DNA of 46,852 nt from JAVBQJ01 sp031549115 (GTDB taxonomy: Bacteria; Verrucomicrobiota; Lentisphaeria; Victivallales; Victivallaceae): positions 1 through 46,852 of the forward strand of contig JAVBQJ010000065.1 of NCBI GenBank assembly GCA_031549115.1, in the 5' to 3' direction. The notes beneath the pieces are model-generated. The model saw only the letters and a program-made list of their open reading frames with translations. It ran no database searches and was not told the origin of the DNA. Of the stretch, positions 6,559-14,389 are shown piece by piece. The position numbers and the translations under genes were made by a program. Numbering within the stretch: the first letter of the stretch is position 1; the number at the start of each line of letters is the position of its first letter.

Positions 6559-9051
6559 GTGGGTAACGGTTTTATTACAGTCAGATCCAACAATTTCGGT
6601 GCCGGTCCGGAGAATTCGGTCCTGGTGCTGCCTTTGCGTTTTAACGTGGTGTTTCCGTTTGTGCTTACTCCATTGACGATCGAGGGCGACGAGGAGGTTG
6701 CCGCGATCAAGCGGGCGATGAACAGCGATCGCGAGATCGGACTGTTTAATCGCGTCCCGGAGAAGCGGCATCTGGAGCAGGGAGTCGAAATCGAATTCCC
6801 GACCTTTCGTTATCGCGAGGAAAATCTGGCCATGATCGGAACTCTGGTCCGGATCGTCAAAATGCTGACCTTCCCGGATGGCTCGCTACGGATTCTGGTC
6901 CGTGGTTTGAAGCGGATTCAGGCAAAAGAGATCATCGGATCGCAGGCGGGCGAAGGCAAGGTCATCTACGAGGTGCCCGGCGATGTCTCCGACGAAGCTC
7001 CCGAGGTCGGCGGATTGATGAAAAATGCGATGGCGCAGTTCCAGTCGATTGCGGCGATTTCACCGGGAATCCCGGATGAAATCAAGATTGCGATGGCCAA
7101 TATCACCGATCGGACACGCCTGGTCGACATGATGGCGGATTCGCTGGGTTTGAGTTATCTGGAGAAGCTGGGAATCCTGATCCTGCCGACGGTATTGGAG
7201 CGTTTGCGGCTGCTGTCGGTGTTGTTGAACCGGGAATTGGAAGCGCTGCAGATGGGCGCCCGAATTCAGCAGGAGGTGCAGCAGTCGATCGGCAAAAACC
7301 AGCGGGAATATTTCCTGCGGGAGCAGCTGCGGGTGATCCAGCAGGAACTCGGTGAGGAGTATGCCAACCCGGATATCGCGGAATTGAACCAGCGCCTGGC
7401 CGAAACCGTATTGCCCGACGAGGTGGCGAACACGGTTCGCAAGGAGCTTTCACGTCTGGAAATCATCCCTCCGGCTTCGGCGGAATATCATGTGTCGTAC
7501 AACTTCGTGGACTGGCTGCTGTCGGTGCCGTGGCGGGTTTATTCGGAGGACAGCCTCGATGTGGGCCGGGCCCGCGAGGTGCTGGACGAGGATCATTACG
7601 GCCTCGAGGATGTCAAGGAACGCATTCTGGAGTTTCTGGCGGTATTGCAGCTGCGCCGGGATCGCGGCAAAGCGCCGATTCTGTGCCTGGTCGGCCCGCC
7701 GGGGGTGGGAAAGACGTCGTTGGGGCAGTCGATCGCCCGGGCGATGAACCGGAAGTTCATCCGGGTGGCGTTGGGCGGAATTCACGATGAGGCGGAAATT
7801 CGCGGCCACCGGCGGACGTATGTCGGGGCGATGCCGGGGCGGATCATTCAGAGTCTGAAGCGGGTCGGCACCGCCAATCCGGTATTCATGCTGGATGAAC
7901 TGGACAAGTTGGGCAAAGACCTGCGCGGCGATCCGGCTTCGGCACTGCTGGAGGTATTGGATCCGGAGCAGAACAAGAGCTTCAGCGACCACTATCTGGA
8001 GCTGGAATTCGATTTGAGCAAGGTGTTTTTCATCGCTACTGCGAACGTGCTCGAAGAAATTCCGGGGCCGTTGCAGGACCGCCTGGAAATCATCCGGCTT
8101 CCCGGCTATACGCAATTGGAAAAACGTCAGATCGCCAAGCGTTATCTGGTCGACCGGCAGTGCCGCGAATGCGGCTTGAAGCCGTCGAAAATCGGTTTCG
8201 GCATGGCCGCCATCGATGAGATCATCGATTACTATACCCGCGAGGCGGGGGTGCGGCAATTGGAACGGACCATCGGCCGCGCCTGCCGGAAAATTGCGCG
8301 CGGCATGGTGGAGGGGCAGCACGACGCCAAAAAACGCCTGAGCGTCAATGACGCCATGATTCGCGAGCTTCTGGGACCACGCCGGTTCCTGCTCGATGAA
8401 ATCGACGTCGAACCGGAGGTCGGCAGCGCCAACGGATTGGCTTGGACCGCCTGCGGCGGCACCGTATTGACGGTGGAAGCCAATTGTCTGCCGGGGAAGG
8501 GGGCGTTGAAGTTGACCGGTTCACTGGGCAATGTGATGAAAGAATCGGCGGAAGCCGCTTATACCGTGGTCCGCAGCCGGGCGGCGGAGCAGTTGACGCT
8601 GCCGGTGGATTTTTTCGAAAAGAACGATTTTCATATTCACGTCCCGGACGGCGCCACCCCGAAGGATGGTCCGTCGGCGGGGATTACGCTGGTGACGGCG
8701 CTATGGTCGCTGATTACCGGAAAGCCGATGCGCAAGGCGTTGGCGATGACCGGAGAGATCACGCTGCGCGGCCGGGTCACCGCCATCGGCGGAGTCAAGG
8801 AAAAAGTGATTGCCGCGATGCGCGCCGGCGTGGACACGGTATTGCTGCCGGCGGAGAACGGCAAGGATCTGGAGGAGTTGCCGCCGGAGGTGAAAAATCA
8901 TCTGAAGTTCCAGTTGGTGAAAAACATCGACGAGGCGCTGCCGATCATTTTTCCGGAAATCCCGGTGGATAAAACTCCGGGCCCCGAAGAGAAAAAAGCC
9001 CGGAAAACGACACGGCGGCGCCAATCGGCGGGGGAGGAGTTGGAAGCATGA
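6559..9051 (+). CDS. lon: ATP-dependent protease Lon
   Basis: Lon is a cytoplasmic hexameric AAA+ serine protease that removes misfolded and regulatory proteins. This 830-residue protein has all three parts: an N-terminal substrate-binding domain, an AAA+ module with Walker A GPPGVGKT (379-386) and Walker B FMLDELDKLG, and a C-terminal protease with the catalytic dyad Ser706 (PKDGPSAG) and Lys749 (GGVKEKV). The start is GTG 6559 with AGGAG eight bases upstream. The C-terminus carries a basic tail (EEKKARKTTRRRQ). It overlaps the next gene by 4 bp. Confidence 0.98.
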   Translation: MGNGFITVRSNNFGAGPENSVLVLPLRFNVVFPFVLTPLTIEGDEEVAAIKRAMNSDREIGLFNRVPEKRHLEQGVEIEFPTFRYREENLAMIGTLVRIVKMLTFPDGSLRILVRGLKRIQAKEIIGSQAGEGKVIYEVPGDVSDEAPEVGGLMKNAMAQFQSIAAISPGIPDEIKIAMANITDRTRLVDMMADSLGLSYLEKLGILILPTVLERLRLLSVLLNRELEALQMGARIQQEVQQSIGKNQREYFLREQLRVIQQELGEEYANPDIAELNQRLAETVLPDEVANTVRKELSRLEIIPPASAEYHVSYNFVDWLLSVPWRVYSEDSLDVGRAREVLDEDHYGLEDVKERILEFLAVLQLRRDRGKAPILCLVGPPGVGKTSLGQSIARAMNRKFIRVALGGIHDEAEIRGHRRTYVGAMPGRIIQSLKRVGTANPVFMLDELDKLGKDLRGDPASALLEVLDPEQNKSFSDHYLELEFDLSKVFFIATANVLEEIPGPLQDRLEIIRLPGYTQLEKRQIAKRYLVDRQCRECGLKPSKIGFGMAAIDEIIDYYTREAGVRQLERTIGRACRKIARGMVEGQHDAKKRLSVNDAMIRELLGPRRFLLDEIDVEPEVGSANGLAWTACGGTVLTVEANCLPGKGALKLTGSLGNVMKESAEAAYTVVRSRAAEQLTLPVDFFEKNDFHIHVPDGATPKDGPSAGITLVTALWSLITGKPMRKALAMTGEITLRGRVTAIGGVKEKVIAAMRAGVDTVLLPAENGKDLEELPPEVKNHLKFQLVKNIDEALPIIFPEIPVDKTPGPEEKKARKTTRRRQSAGEELEA

Positions 9052-9794
9052 GGAAAAAATGGTTCGGGACGATTGCGGTGGCCGTTGCCTGTTTGACGGC
9101 CGCCGTCGGCATGGCGGAGGAAATTCCGGCGGAGGTATTCTTGCAGCAGGCGCGGCGTCCCCACGCGGCGCAAAGCACGTATTCGAAAATGGAAGGCCAA
9201 GTACAGCATCGCCGCCGCGGCGCGAGTGTCATTTCGGCGCCGTTGTATCTGGGCGTGTGGTTTACGCCGGAGCGGACTGCGGCGCAGTTGATTATCGACG
9301 GCACCCAGGGGTATATGATCGGGCAGAGCTTCGATGCCGGTACGGAAGGCAGTTCGGTGATTCCGATGGGGGAATACGCGAAGCCGCTGCTGGATGATTT
9401 CGGCCTGCGTGCCAGCGATCTGACGCTGGCATTCATCTTCTGGCCATTGGTGAAAGAGGTGGACAAAAGCTCGGTCAAGATGCAGTCGTGCCGGGTATTG
9501 GTGCTGAAGTCGCCGGAGGCGGCGGATTGGGTGAAGGTTTATATCAGCGAGGAATACCGTTTCCCGCTGAAAGCGGAATGGTTCACCACCCTGGAGGCCG
9601 TCGATACGGGAAAACCGTACCGGACGCTGGAGGTGCCGGCGTTCCGGCGCGAAGGTGACTTCTATGCGCCGAGCGAATTGAGTATCAAGGGGCCCGGCTG
9701 GGCCACCAAGGTGGATTTCGAAAAATTCGATATGGGGATTTGCGAACCGGGGAAGGCGCCGGATGTTTTCCGGTCGCTGCCGGAGAATCCGTAA
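9048..9794 (+). CDS. Exported LolA-like outer-membrane lipoprotein-sorting protein
   Basis: The 248-residue product starts with a signal peptide (RKKWFGTIAVAVACLTAAVGMAEE). The rest looks like the LolA-like/LolB fold family (outer membrane lipoprotein-sorting proteins): a beta-rich body with phrases such as SKMEGQVQHRR, YRFPLKAEWF and KVDFEKFDMG. It starts inside the lon stop (ATGA), so the two are coupled. Such proteins are thought to carry lipoproteins or lipids across the periplasm, but substrate and partner are unknown here. The family call rests on overall pattern rather than a diagnostic motif. Confidence 0.6.
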   Translation: MRKKWFGTIAVAVACLTAAVGMAEEIPAEVFLQQARRPHAAQSTYSKMEGQVQHRRRGASVISAPLYLGVWFTPERTAAQLIIDGTQGYMIGQSFDAGTEGSSVIPMGEYAKPLLDDFGLRASDLTLAFIFWPLVKEVDKSSVKMQSCRVLVLKSPEAADWVKVYISEEYRFPLKAEWFTTLEAVDTGKPYRTLEVPAFRREGDFYAPSELSIKGPGWATKVDFEKFDMGICEPGKAPDVFRSLPENP

Positions 9795-9821
9795 ACCGGA
9801 CACGGAAGCAAGGAGAAGCCG

Positions 9822-10718
9822 ATGGTGGGGTTCTGGGCTGTACTGACCGATCCGGGAATGCCGTTTCTGCGTTACGCGGTGATAGCCGGACTGCTGGGCG
9901 GCATCGCCTTCGGCATGGTGGGGACCGTGGTGGTGACCCGGAATCTGGTGGCCATCGGCGGAGCTATTGCCCACGCGGCATTGGCCGGAATCGGTGCGGC
10001 CTGCTACTGTCAACAGAGTTTTCAATGGCAGTGGTGTACGCCGTTGCTGGGCGCCACGGCGGCGGCGATGCTGGCGGCGTGGCTGGTCGGTCTGGCCAGT
10101 CTGTATGCCCGGCAGCGCGAAGACACGGTCATCGGCGCCATCTGGGCCATCGGCATGGCGATCGGAATGCTGTTTCTGGCCCGAACGCCCGGTTATGTCG
10201 ACTTGCAAAGTTACCTCTTCGGCAATATTCTATTGATCGGCACGCGGGATCTCTATTGGCTGGTGGTGTTGGACTTCGTGGTGATCGCCGGCTTCGTGCT
10301 GTTCTTCCGTTGGATTCTCGCGGTGATTTTCGACCGGGACTTCGCTGCTTTGCGTGGCGTCCGCAGCAATCTGGTATTTCTCGGGCTGTTGCAGTTGATC
10401 GCGCTGACGGTGGTGTTGCTGGTGAATATCGTCGGGGTATTCATGGTGATTGCGCTGCTGGCGCTTCCGGCGGCCACAGCCGGCGAATTGAGCCGGAGGC
10501 TGCCGGGGATGATGGCGCTTGCCATTGCGTTCAGCGCCCTGTTTTCCCTCGGCGGCATCTGGATCAGCTACTCGTGGGAGCTTCCGACCGGGCCGGTGAT
10601 TGTGGTGCTGGCGGGAATTCTGTATCTGGCGGTGTTGGCGGCCAGATATCTGTGGAGCCGCCGTTCTCCCGGTAATGCGACGGCGAACACCCCGCCGTTT
10701 CGCGAAAACGCTTATTGA
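9822..10718 (+). CDS. Metal-type ABC transporter permease (ABC-3 family)
   Basis: This 298-residue integral membrane protein has about eight hydrophobic segments and the ABC-3 (ZnuB/MntB/TroC) pattern: GGIAFGMVGTVVVTRNLVAIGGAIAHAALAGIG near the N-terminus, SYLFGNILLIGTRDLYWL in the middle, and LLALPAATAGELSRRLPGMM before the last helices. Relatives import zinc, manganese or iron with a periplasmic binding protein and an ATPase; neither is next to it. The preceding AAGGAGAAG is a good ribosome-binding site. Its last 155 bp lie antisense to the 3' end of the AraC gene. Confidence 0.88.
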   Translation: MVGFWAVLTDPGMPFLRYAVIAGLLGGIAFGMVGTVVVTRNLVAIGGAIAHAALAGIGAACYCQQSFQWQWCTPLLGATAAAMLAAWLVGLASLYARQREDTVIGAIWAIGMAIGMLFLARTPGYVDLQSYLFGNILLIGTRDLYWLVVLDFVVIAGFVLFFRWILAVIFDRDFAALRGVRSNLVFLGLLQLIALTVVLLVNIVGVFMVIALLALPAATAGELSRRLPGMMALAIAFSALFSLGGIWISYSWELPTGPVIVVLAGILYLAVLAARYLWSRRSPGNATANTPPFRENAY

Positions 10719-11436
10719 AGTGAGCCGGATCGGGATAACCGACCCGGGTTCCGATTTCCGTAATCCGCATATCGGTGGATTCCAGATACAGCATGGCGCG
10801 GTCGATTCGCTTCAGGCGCTGAAACTCCGGTATGCTGGCGCCGAACAGCTCCCGGAACTGCCTGGCCAGATAATTGCGGCTCAGCCCCGCGCGCCGCGCC
10901 AATGCCTCGGCGGAACCCCCGCTTTCAGGATATGTGGCCAGCTCCCGCCCCAGCCGCCGCACCGCGCCAACGCTTTCCGACCCATTCTCCTGCGTCAGGC
11001 GGTGGCATTCGGCCAGAATCATTTGCGTCAACGCACCGGTCATAATGGCGTTGCCGCCTGTTCCCTGCGGCCGGCTCAACAGTTCCCACAGGCGCAGAAT
11101 CCACTCCCCGATGATGTGATTGGTTGCGCTGTCGATGTATTGCGGCACCTCCAGCCGGACTCCATGCCGGGCGCTTGGAAAATACAACAGATATTGGAAT
11201 CCCTCGTCGGCGACCGAAAAGCGCACCTCTTCGCCGGCGGCGATCAGCAGCATGTCACCGGATGCGAAGCGAGTTCGATTCCCGTTGCGTTCGCAAGTCC
11301 CGCGGCATTGAAGCCAGTGAAGCCGGTGCCAGCGCGGTGAATTCCAGACGGTATTTTCATCCTGCCGCAGCAGTGGAAGGCAGGCGATATTATAGAGTTC
11401 GGTCAAATTTTTAATGATAAATTGTGTTGTTTTCAT
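10564..11436 (-). CDS. AraC-family transcriptional regulator
   Basis: This is a 290-residue regulator with an N-terminal cupin-like sensor (RFASGDMLLIAAGEEVRF) and a C-terminal double helix-turn-helix (ALARRAGLSRNYLARQFRELFGASIPEFQRLKRI, then ITEIGTRVGYPDPAHFNKRFRETAGCSPSHYR). The frame is open from 11475, but a strong promoter has its -10 box at 11477-11482, so the ATG at 11436 is the better start. The Pro-rich tail after SPSHYR (about 30 residues) is read antisense to the permease gene. It is divergent from the alcohol dehydrogenase, which it may control. The ligand is unknown, probably a sugar. Confidence 0.92.
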   Translation of the reverse strand: MKTTQFIIKNLTELYNIACLPLLRQDENTVWNSPRWHRLHWLQCRGTCERNGNRTRFASGDMLLIAAGEEVRFSVADEGFQYLLYFPSARHGVRLEVPQYIDSATNHIIGEWILRLWELLSRPQGTGGNAIMTGALTQMILAECHRLTQENGSESVGAVRRLGRELATYPESGGSAEALARRAGLSRNYLARQFRELFGASIPEFQRLKRIDRAMLYLESTDMRITEIGTRVGYPDPAHFNKRFRETAGCSPSHYRENGGSTDIWPPTPPDTEFPPAPQSPARSEAPTSS

Positions 11437-11476
11437 ACTATAAAAAGCTATTTTTGTCCTTGTATAATTTGTCATT

Positions 11477-11504
11477 ATTATAACACTATTATTTTGTTTT
11501 TCAA
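11477..11504 (-). promoter_or_regulatory. Promoter of the AraC gene
   Basis: On the minus strand TTGAAA (11504-11499), a 16-bp spacer and a perfect TATAAT (11482-11477) form a near-consensus sigma-70 promoter. The expected RNA start near 11470 lies downstream of the longest possible start codon and supports the 11436 ATG, with a leader of about 34 nt. Confidence 0.75.
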
Positions 11505-11609
11505 TATACTATAAATAAATAATTTGAAATATCACTTATGTTGCTTTCGTCCTGATTATAAATGCCCGGATTCCTTTCGTGCCGATCCGGTTTTCCTGTA
11601 AGAAATTAC

Positions 11610-11638
11610 TTGCAAAGAACGCTTTATCATGGTATAGT
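11610..11638 (+). promoter_or_regulatory. Promoter of the alcohol dehydrogenase gene
   Basis: TTGCAA (11610-11615), 17 bp, TATAGT (11633-11638). The RNA start would fall near 11645, about 35 nt before the start codon, leaving room for the AAGGAGAG ribosome-binding site. The AT-rich stretch 11440-11600 between this and the divergent araC promoter is a likely place for regulator binding, but no clear direct repeat was identified. Confidence 0.7.
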
Positions 11639-11679
11639 AATAGATGCGTTAAATTTTTTTCATCAAGGAGAGTGGTAAA

Positions 11680-12786
11680 ATGAAAAAGACTGCACGTGCT
11701 GCCGTCTTGGTTGCGCCGAAGAAGTTCGAAATGCGCGAATTCCCGATTCCCGCGATCGGCCCGGATGAAATGCTGATCAAAGTGGAGGGGTGCGGCGTCT
11801 GCGGTACCGACGGCCATGAATACAATCGCGACCCGTTCGGGCTGTGCCCGGTCGTGCTCGGTCACGAAGGCTCCGGCGAAATCGTCGAAATCGGCGCCAA
11901 TATCAAGAGCGATTCCGCCGGTGTTCCGGTCAAACTCGGCGACCGTATCGTCACTTGCATCATTCCCTGCGGCGAATGCCCGGCCTGCAAAAATACGCCG
12001 GCGCGGACCAATTTGTGCGACCGTTGCGGCGTGTACGGCCTGTTCCCGGATGACGATACGCATTTGAACGGCTATTATGCCGAATACATGAAAGTGCGCG
12101 CCAATTCGACTTTTTTCAACGTCAACGGCCTCAGTCTCGATCTGCGGATGCTGATCGAACCGGCGGCGGTGGCGATTCACGCGGTGGAGCGTGCCAAGAC
12201 CACCGGATTGCTCAAGTTCAACACCAAGACGCTGATCCAGGGCACGGGGCCGATCGGCCTGATGGTGCTGGCGGTGCTGCGTACGATGGGCATCGAAACG
12301 TTGATCGCGGTCGACGGCAACGACAACCGGCTGGAGCTGGCGAAGAAGTTCGGCGCGACCCATATCTTTAATTTCACCAAATATGCCTCCTTTGACGATA
12401 TGCTGGCGGAGATCAAGAAAGTCACCGGCGGGCTCGGCGCCGAATTCGTATTCCAGTGCACCGGCGTGCCGGCGGCGGAAGCGAACGCCTGGAAGATGGT
12501 GCGGCGCGGCGGCGGCCTGTGCGAAGTCGGCTTTTTCATGGACGGCGGCAATTGTTCGGTCAACCCGCACTTCGACTTCTGCAACAAAGAGGTCACGATG
12601 GTCGGTTCGTGGGTGTACACCCCGCAGGATTATCCGATTGCGTTCGATTTCCTGCGCCGCGCCACCGGCATCGGTCTGCCGATGGAGTCACTGGTGACGC
12701 ATCACTTCCCCCTGGAACAAATCACCGAAGCGCTTGAAGCCAATGTCCAGATGAAAGGCATCAAGATCGCCGTGGTCAATCAATAA
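11680..12786 (+). CDS. Zinc-dependent medium-chain alcohol/polyol dehydrogenase
   Basis: The 368-residue protein belongs to the zinc MDR family (threonine, sorbitol and related dehydrogenases). Catalytic zinc ligands are Cys41 (CGVCGTDGHEY) and His62-Glu63 (GHEGSGEI); the structural zinc site is Cys97, Cys100, Cys103 and Cys111. The nucleotide-binding loop is QGTGPIGLMVLAVLRTMGIETLIAVD. The substrate cannot be read from sequence; a sugar alcohol or inositol fits the divergent AraC regulator. A strong promoter and AAGGAGAG site precede it. lysS follows after 21 bp with no terminator, so the two are probably co-transcribed. Confidence 0.93.
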   Translation: MKKTARAAVLVAPKKFEMREFPIPAIGPDEMLIKVEGCGVCGTDGHEYNRDPFGLCPVVLGHEGSGEIVEIGANIKSDSAGVPVKLGDRIVTCIIPCGECPACKNTPARTNLCDRCGVYGLFPDDDTHLNGYYAEYMKVRANSTFFNVNGLSLDLRMLIEPAAVAIHAVERAKTTGLLKFNTKTLIQGTGPIGLMVLAVLRTMGIETLIAVDGNDNRLELAKKFGATHIFNFTKYASFDDMLAEIKKVTGGLGAEFVFQCTGVPAAEANAWKMVRRGGGLCEVGFFMDGGNCSVNPHFDFCNKEVTMVGSWVYTPQDYPIAFDFLRRATGIGLPMESLVTHHFPLEQITEALEANVQMKGIKIAVVNQ

Positions 12787-12807
12787 AATTTGGAGCACAA
12801 ACGAGAA

Positions 12808-14313
12808 ATGAGTGAAGATCAGAATATTCCGGAAGAGGACTTCGAAGCCGCATCCGAGGGCATTTTCGCCCAGCGGGTGGCCAAGGCACAGGAGCTTCAG
12901 GCCGCCGGCATCAATCCGTGGGGTGAACGCTTCGACGGAGTCCGGAAAATCGCGGATTGCCGGGCGGCGTTTCAGGCTGAAGTAACGGAGCCGCAGCCGG
13001 TGACGGTCGCCGGCCGCCTGATGTCGATGCGCCTGATGGGAAAATCAATTTTTGCCGACCTGCAGGACAGTTCCGGGCGTATCCAGCTCTTTGCCGGGAA
13101 AAACGATCTGGGCGAAGACAACTTCGCGTTGCTCAAAAAACTCGATATCGGCGATTTGCTCGGTGTGGACGGGGAAATGTTCACCACCCGTACCGGCGAA
13201 TTGACCGTGAAAATTCATAAGTTCACGCTGCTGTGCAAGTCACTGCGCCCGTTGCCGGAGAAGTTCCACGGGCTGGTGAATGTCGAGCAGCGTTACCGGC
13301 AGCGGTATCTGGATCTGATCATGAACGACGACAGCCGGAAGATCCTGCAGACCCGTTTCACGATTCTGAAGGAAATCCGCAAGTTTATGGAAACCAAGGG
13401 ATTCGTCGAGGTGGAAACCCCGATGATCCAGCCGATCGCCGGCGGCGCCAACGCCAATCCGTTTAAGACCTATTACGAGGCGCTGTCCGCGGAGATGTAT
13501 ATGCGGATTGCGCCGGAGCTGTATTTGAAGCGGCTGCTGGTCGGCGGATTTGAAAAGGTCTTCGAAATGAACCGCAACTTCCGCAACGAGGGGGTTTCGC
13601 GCCGTCACAATCCGGAATTTACGATGATGGAGGTCTATCAGGCTTATGCGGATTGCCGCAGCATGATGGAGTTGATCGAAGAGTTGGTGACGACCGTCGC
13701 GATGAAGGTCGTCGGTACCCTGCAGATCGACCACGGCAACGGCAAGATCATCAATCTGGAGCGGCCGTGGCGCCGGGTGACCTACCGGGAGCTGGTGGAG
13801 GAGCGGGCGGGCAAGGACTGGTTTGCGTTGTCGTACGACGACAAGGTCAAGCGTGCCGAATCGTTCGGTTTGTACGTTGCGCCGGGCGTGCCGGAGTTCG
13901 AAGTCACCAACGAAGTCTATGAAAAACTGATCGAATCGACGCTGATTCAACCGACTTTCGTGCTGCGGATGCCGGCGGAGCTGGTGCCGTTGGCCCGGAC
14001 CTGCGCCGACGATCCGAGTGTGGTCGATGTTTTCGAATTGGAGATCAACGGGGTCGAAGTGGCGCCGGCGTATTCGGAACTGAATGATCCGATCGAGCAG
14101 CGCCGCCGTTTCGTGGAGCAATTCGAGCGCACCCGCAAGCCCGGAGAAACCATGGCGGAAAAAGTGGACGAGGATTTCCTCGTCGCATTGGAACACGGCA
14201 TGCCGCCGGCCGGCGGTATGGGGATCGGGATCGACCGGCTGATCATCATGCTGACCGGCGCCGAATCGATCCGCGACGTGCTGCTGTTTCCGCAGATGAA
14301 GATCAAGAAATAA
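12808..14313 (+). CDS. lysS: Lysyl-tRNA synthetase, class II
   Basis: This enzyme charges tRNA-Lys. From ATG 12808 it has 501 residues, the usual class II LysRS size. The N-terminal OB-fold anticodon-binding domain contains VAGRLMSMRLMGKSIFADLQD. The catalytic core has motif 2 FRNEGVSRRHNPEFTMMEVYQAY and motif 3 GGMGIGIDRLIIMLTG, and ends VLLFPQMKIKK. The TTG at 12790 lies before the GGAG site and is rejected. It sits behind the alcohol dehydrogenase and is closed by a strong terminator. Confidence 0.97.
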   Translation: MSEDQNIPEEDFEAASEGIFAQRVAKAQELQAAGINPWGERFDGVRKIADCRAAFQAEVTEPQPVTVAGRLMSMRLMGKSIFADLQDSSGRIQLFAGKNDLGEDNFALLKKLDIGDLLGVDGEMFTTRTGELTVKIHKFTLLCKSLRPLPEKFHGLVNVEQRYRQRYLDLIMNDDSRKILQTRFTILKEIRKFMETKGFVEVETPMIQPIAGGANANPFKTYYEALSAEMYMRIAPELYLKRLLVGGFEKVFEMNRNFRNEGVSRRHNPEFTMMEVYQAYADCRSMMELIEELVTTVAMKVVGTLQIDHGNGKIINLERPWRRVTYRELVEERAGKDWFALSYDDKVKRAESFGLYVAPGVPEFEVTNEVYEKLIESTLIQPTFVLRMPAELVPLARTCADDPSVVDVFELEINGVEVAPAYSELNDPIEQRRRFVEQFERTRKPGETMAEKVDEDFLVALEHGMPPAGGMGIGIDRLIIMLTGAESIRDVLLFPQMKIKK

Positions 14314-14324
14314 TGCAATGGTTG

Positions 14325-14363
14325 CGTCCGTCCCGGCATTCTGCCGGGGCGGACGAACTTTTT
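14325..14363 (+). terminator. Terminator after lysS
   Basis: A 14-bp stem (CGTCCG-T-CCCGGCA paired with TGCCGGG-G-CGGACG, one T-G wobble) closes a 3-nt loop at 14325-14355. AAC and then five Ts follow (14359-14363). This is a clear intrinsic terminator ending the adh-lysS transcript and separating it from recD2. Confidence 0.85.
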
Positions 14364-14389
14364 AGCGCGGATGGAGGCGCCGACAACGG

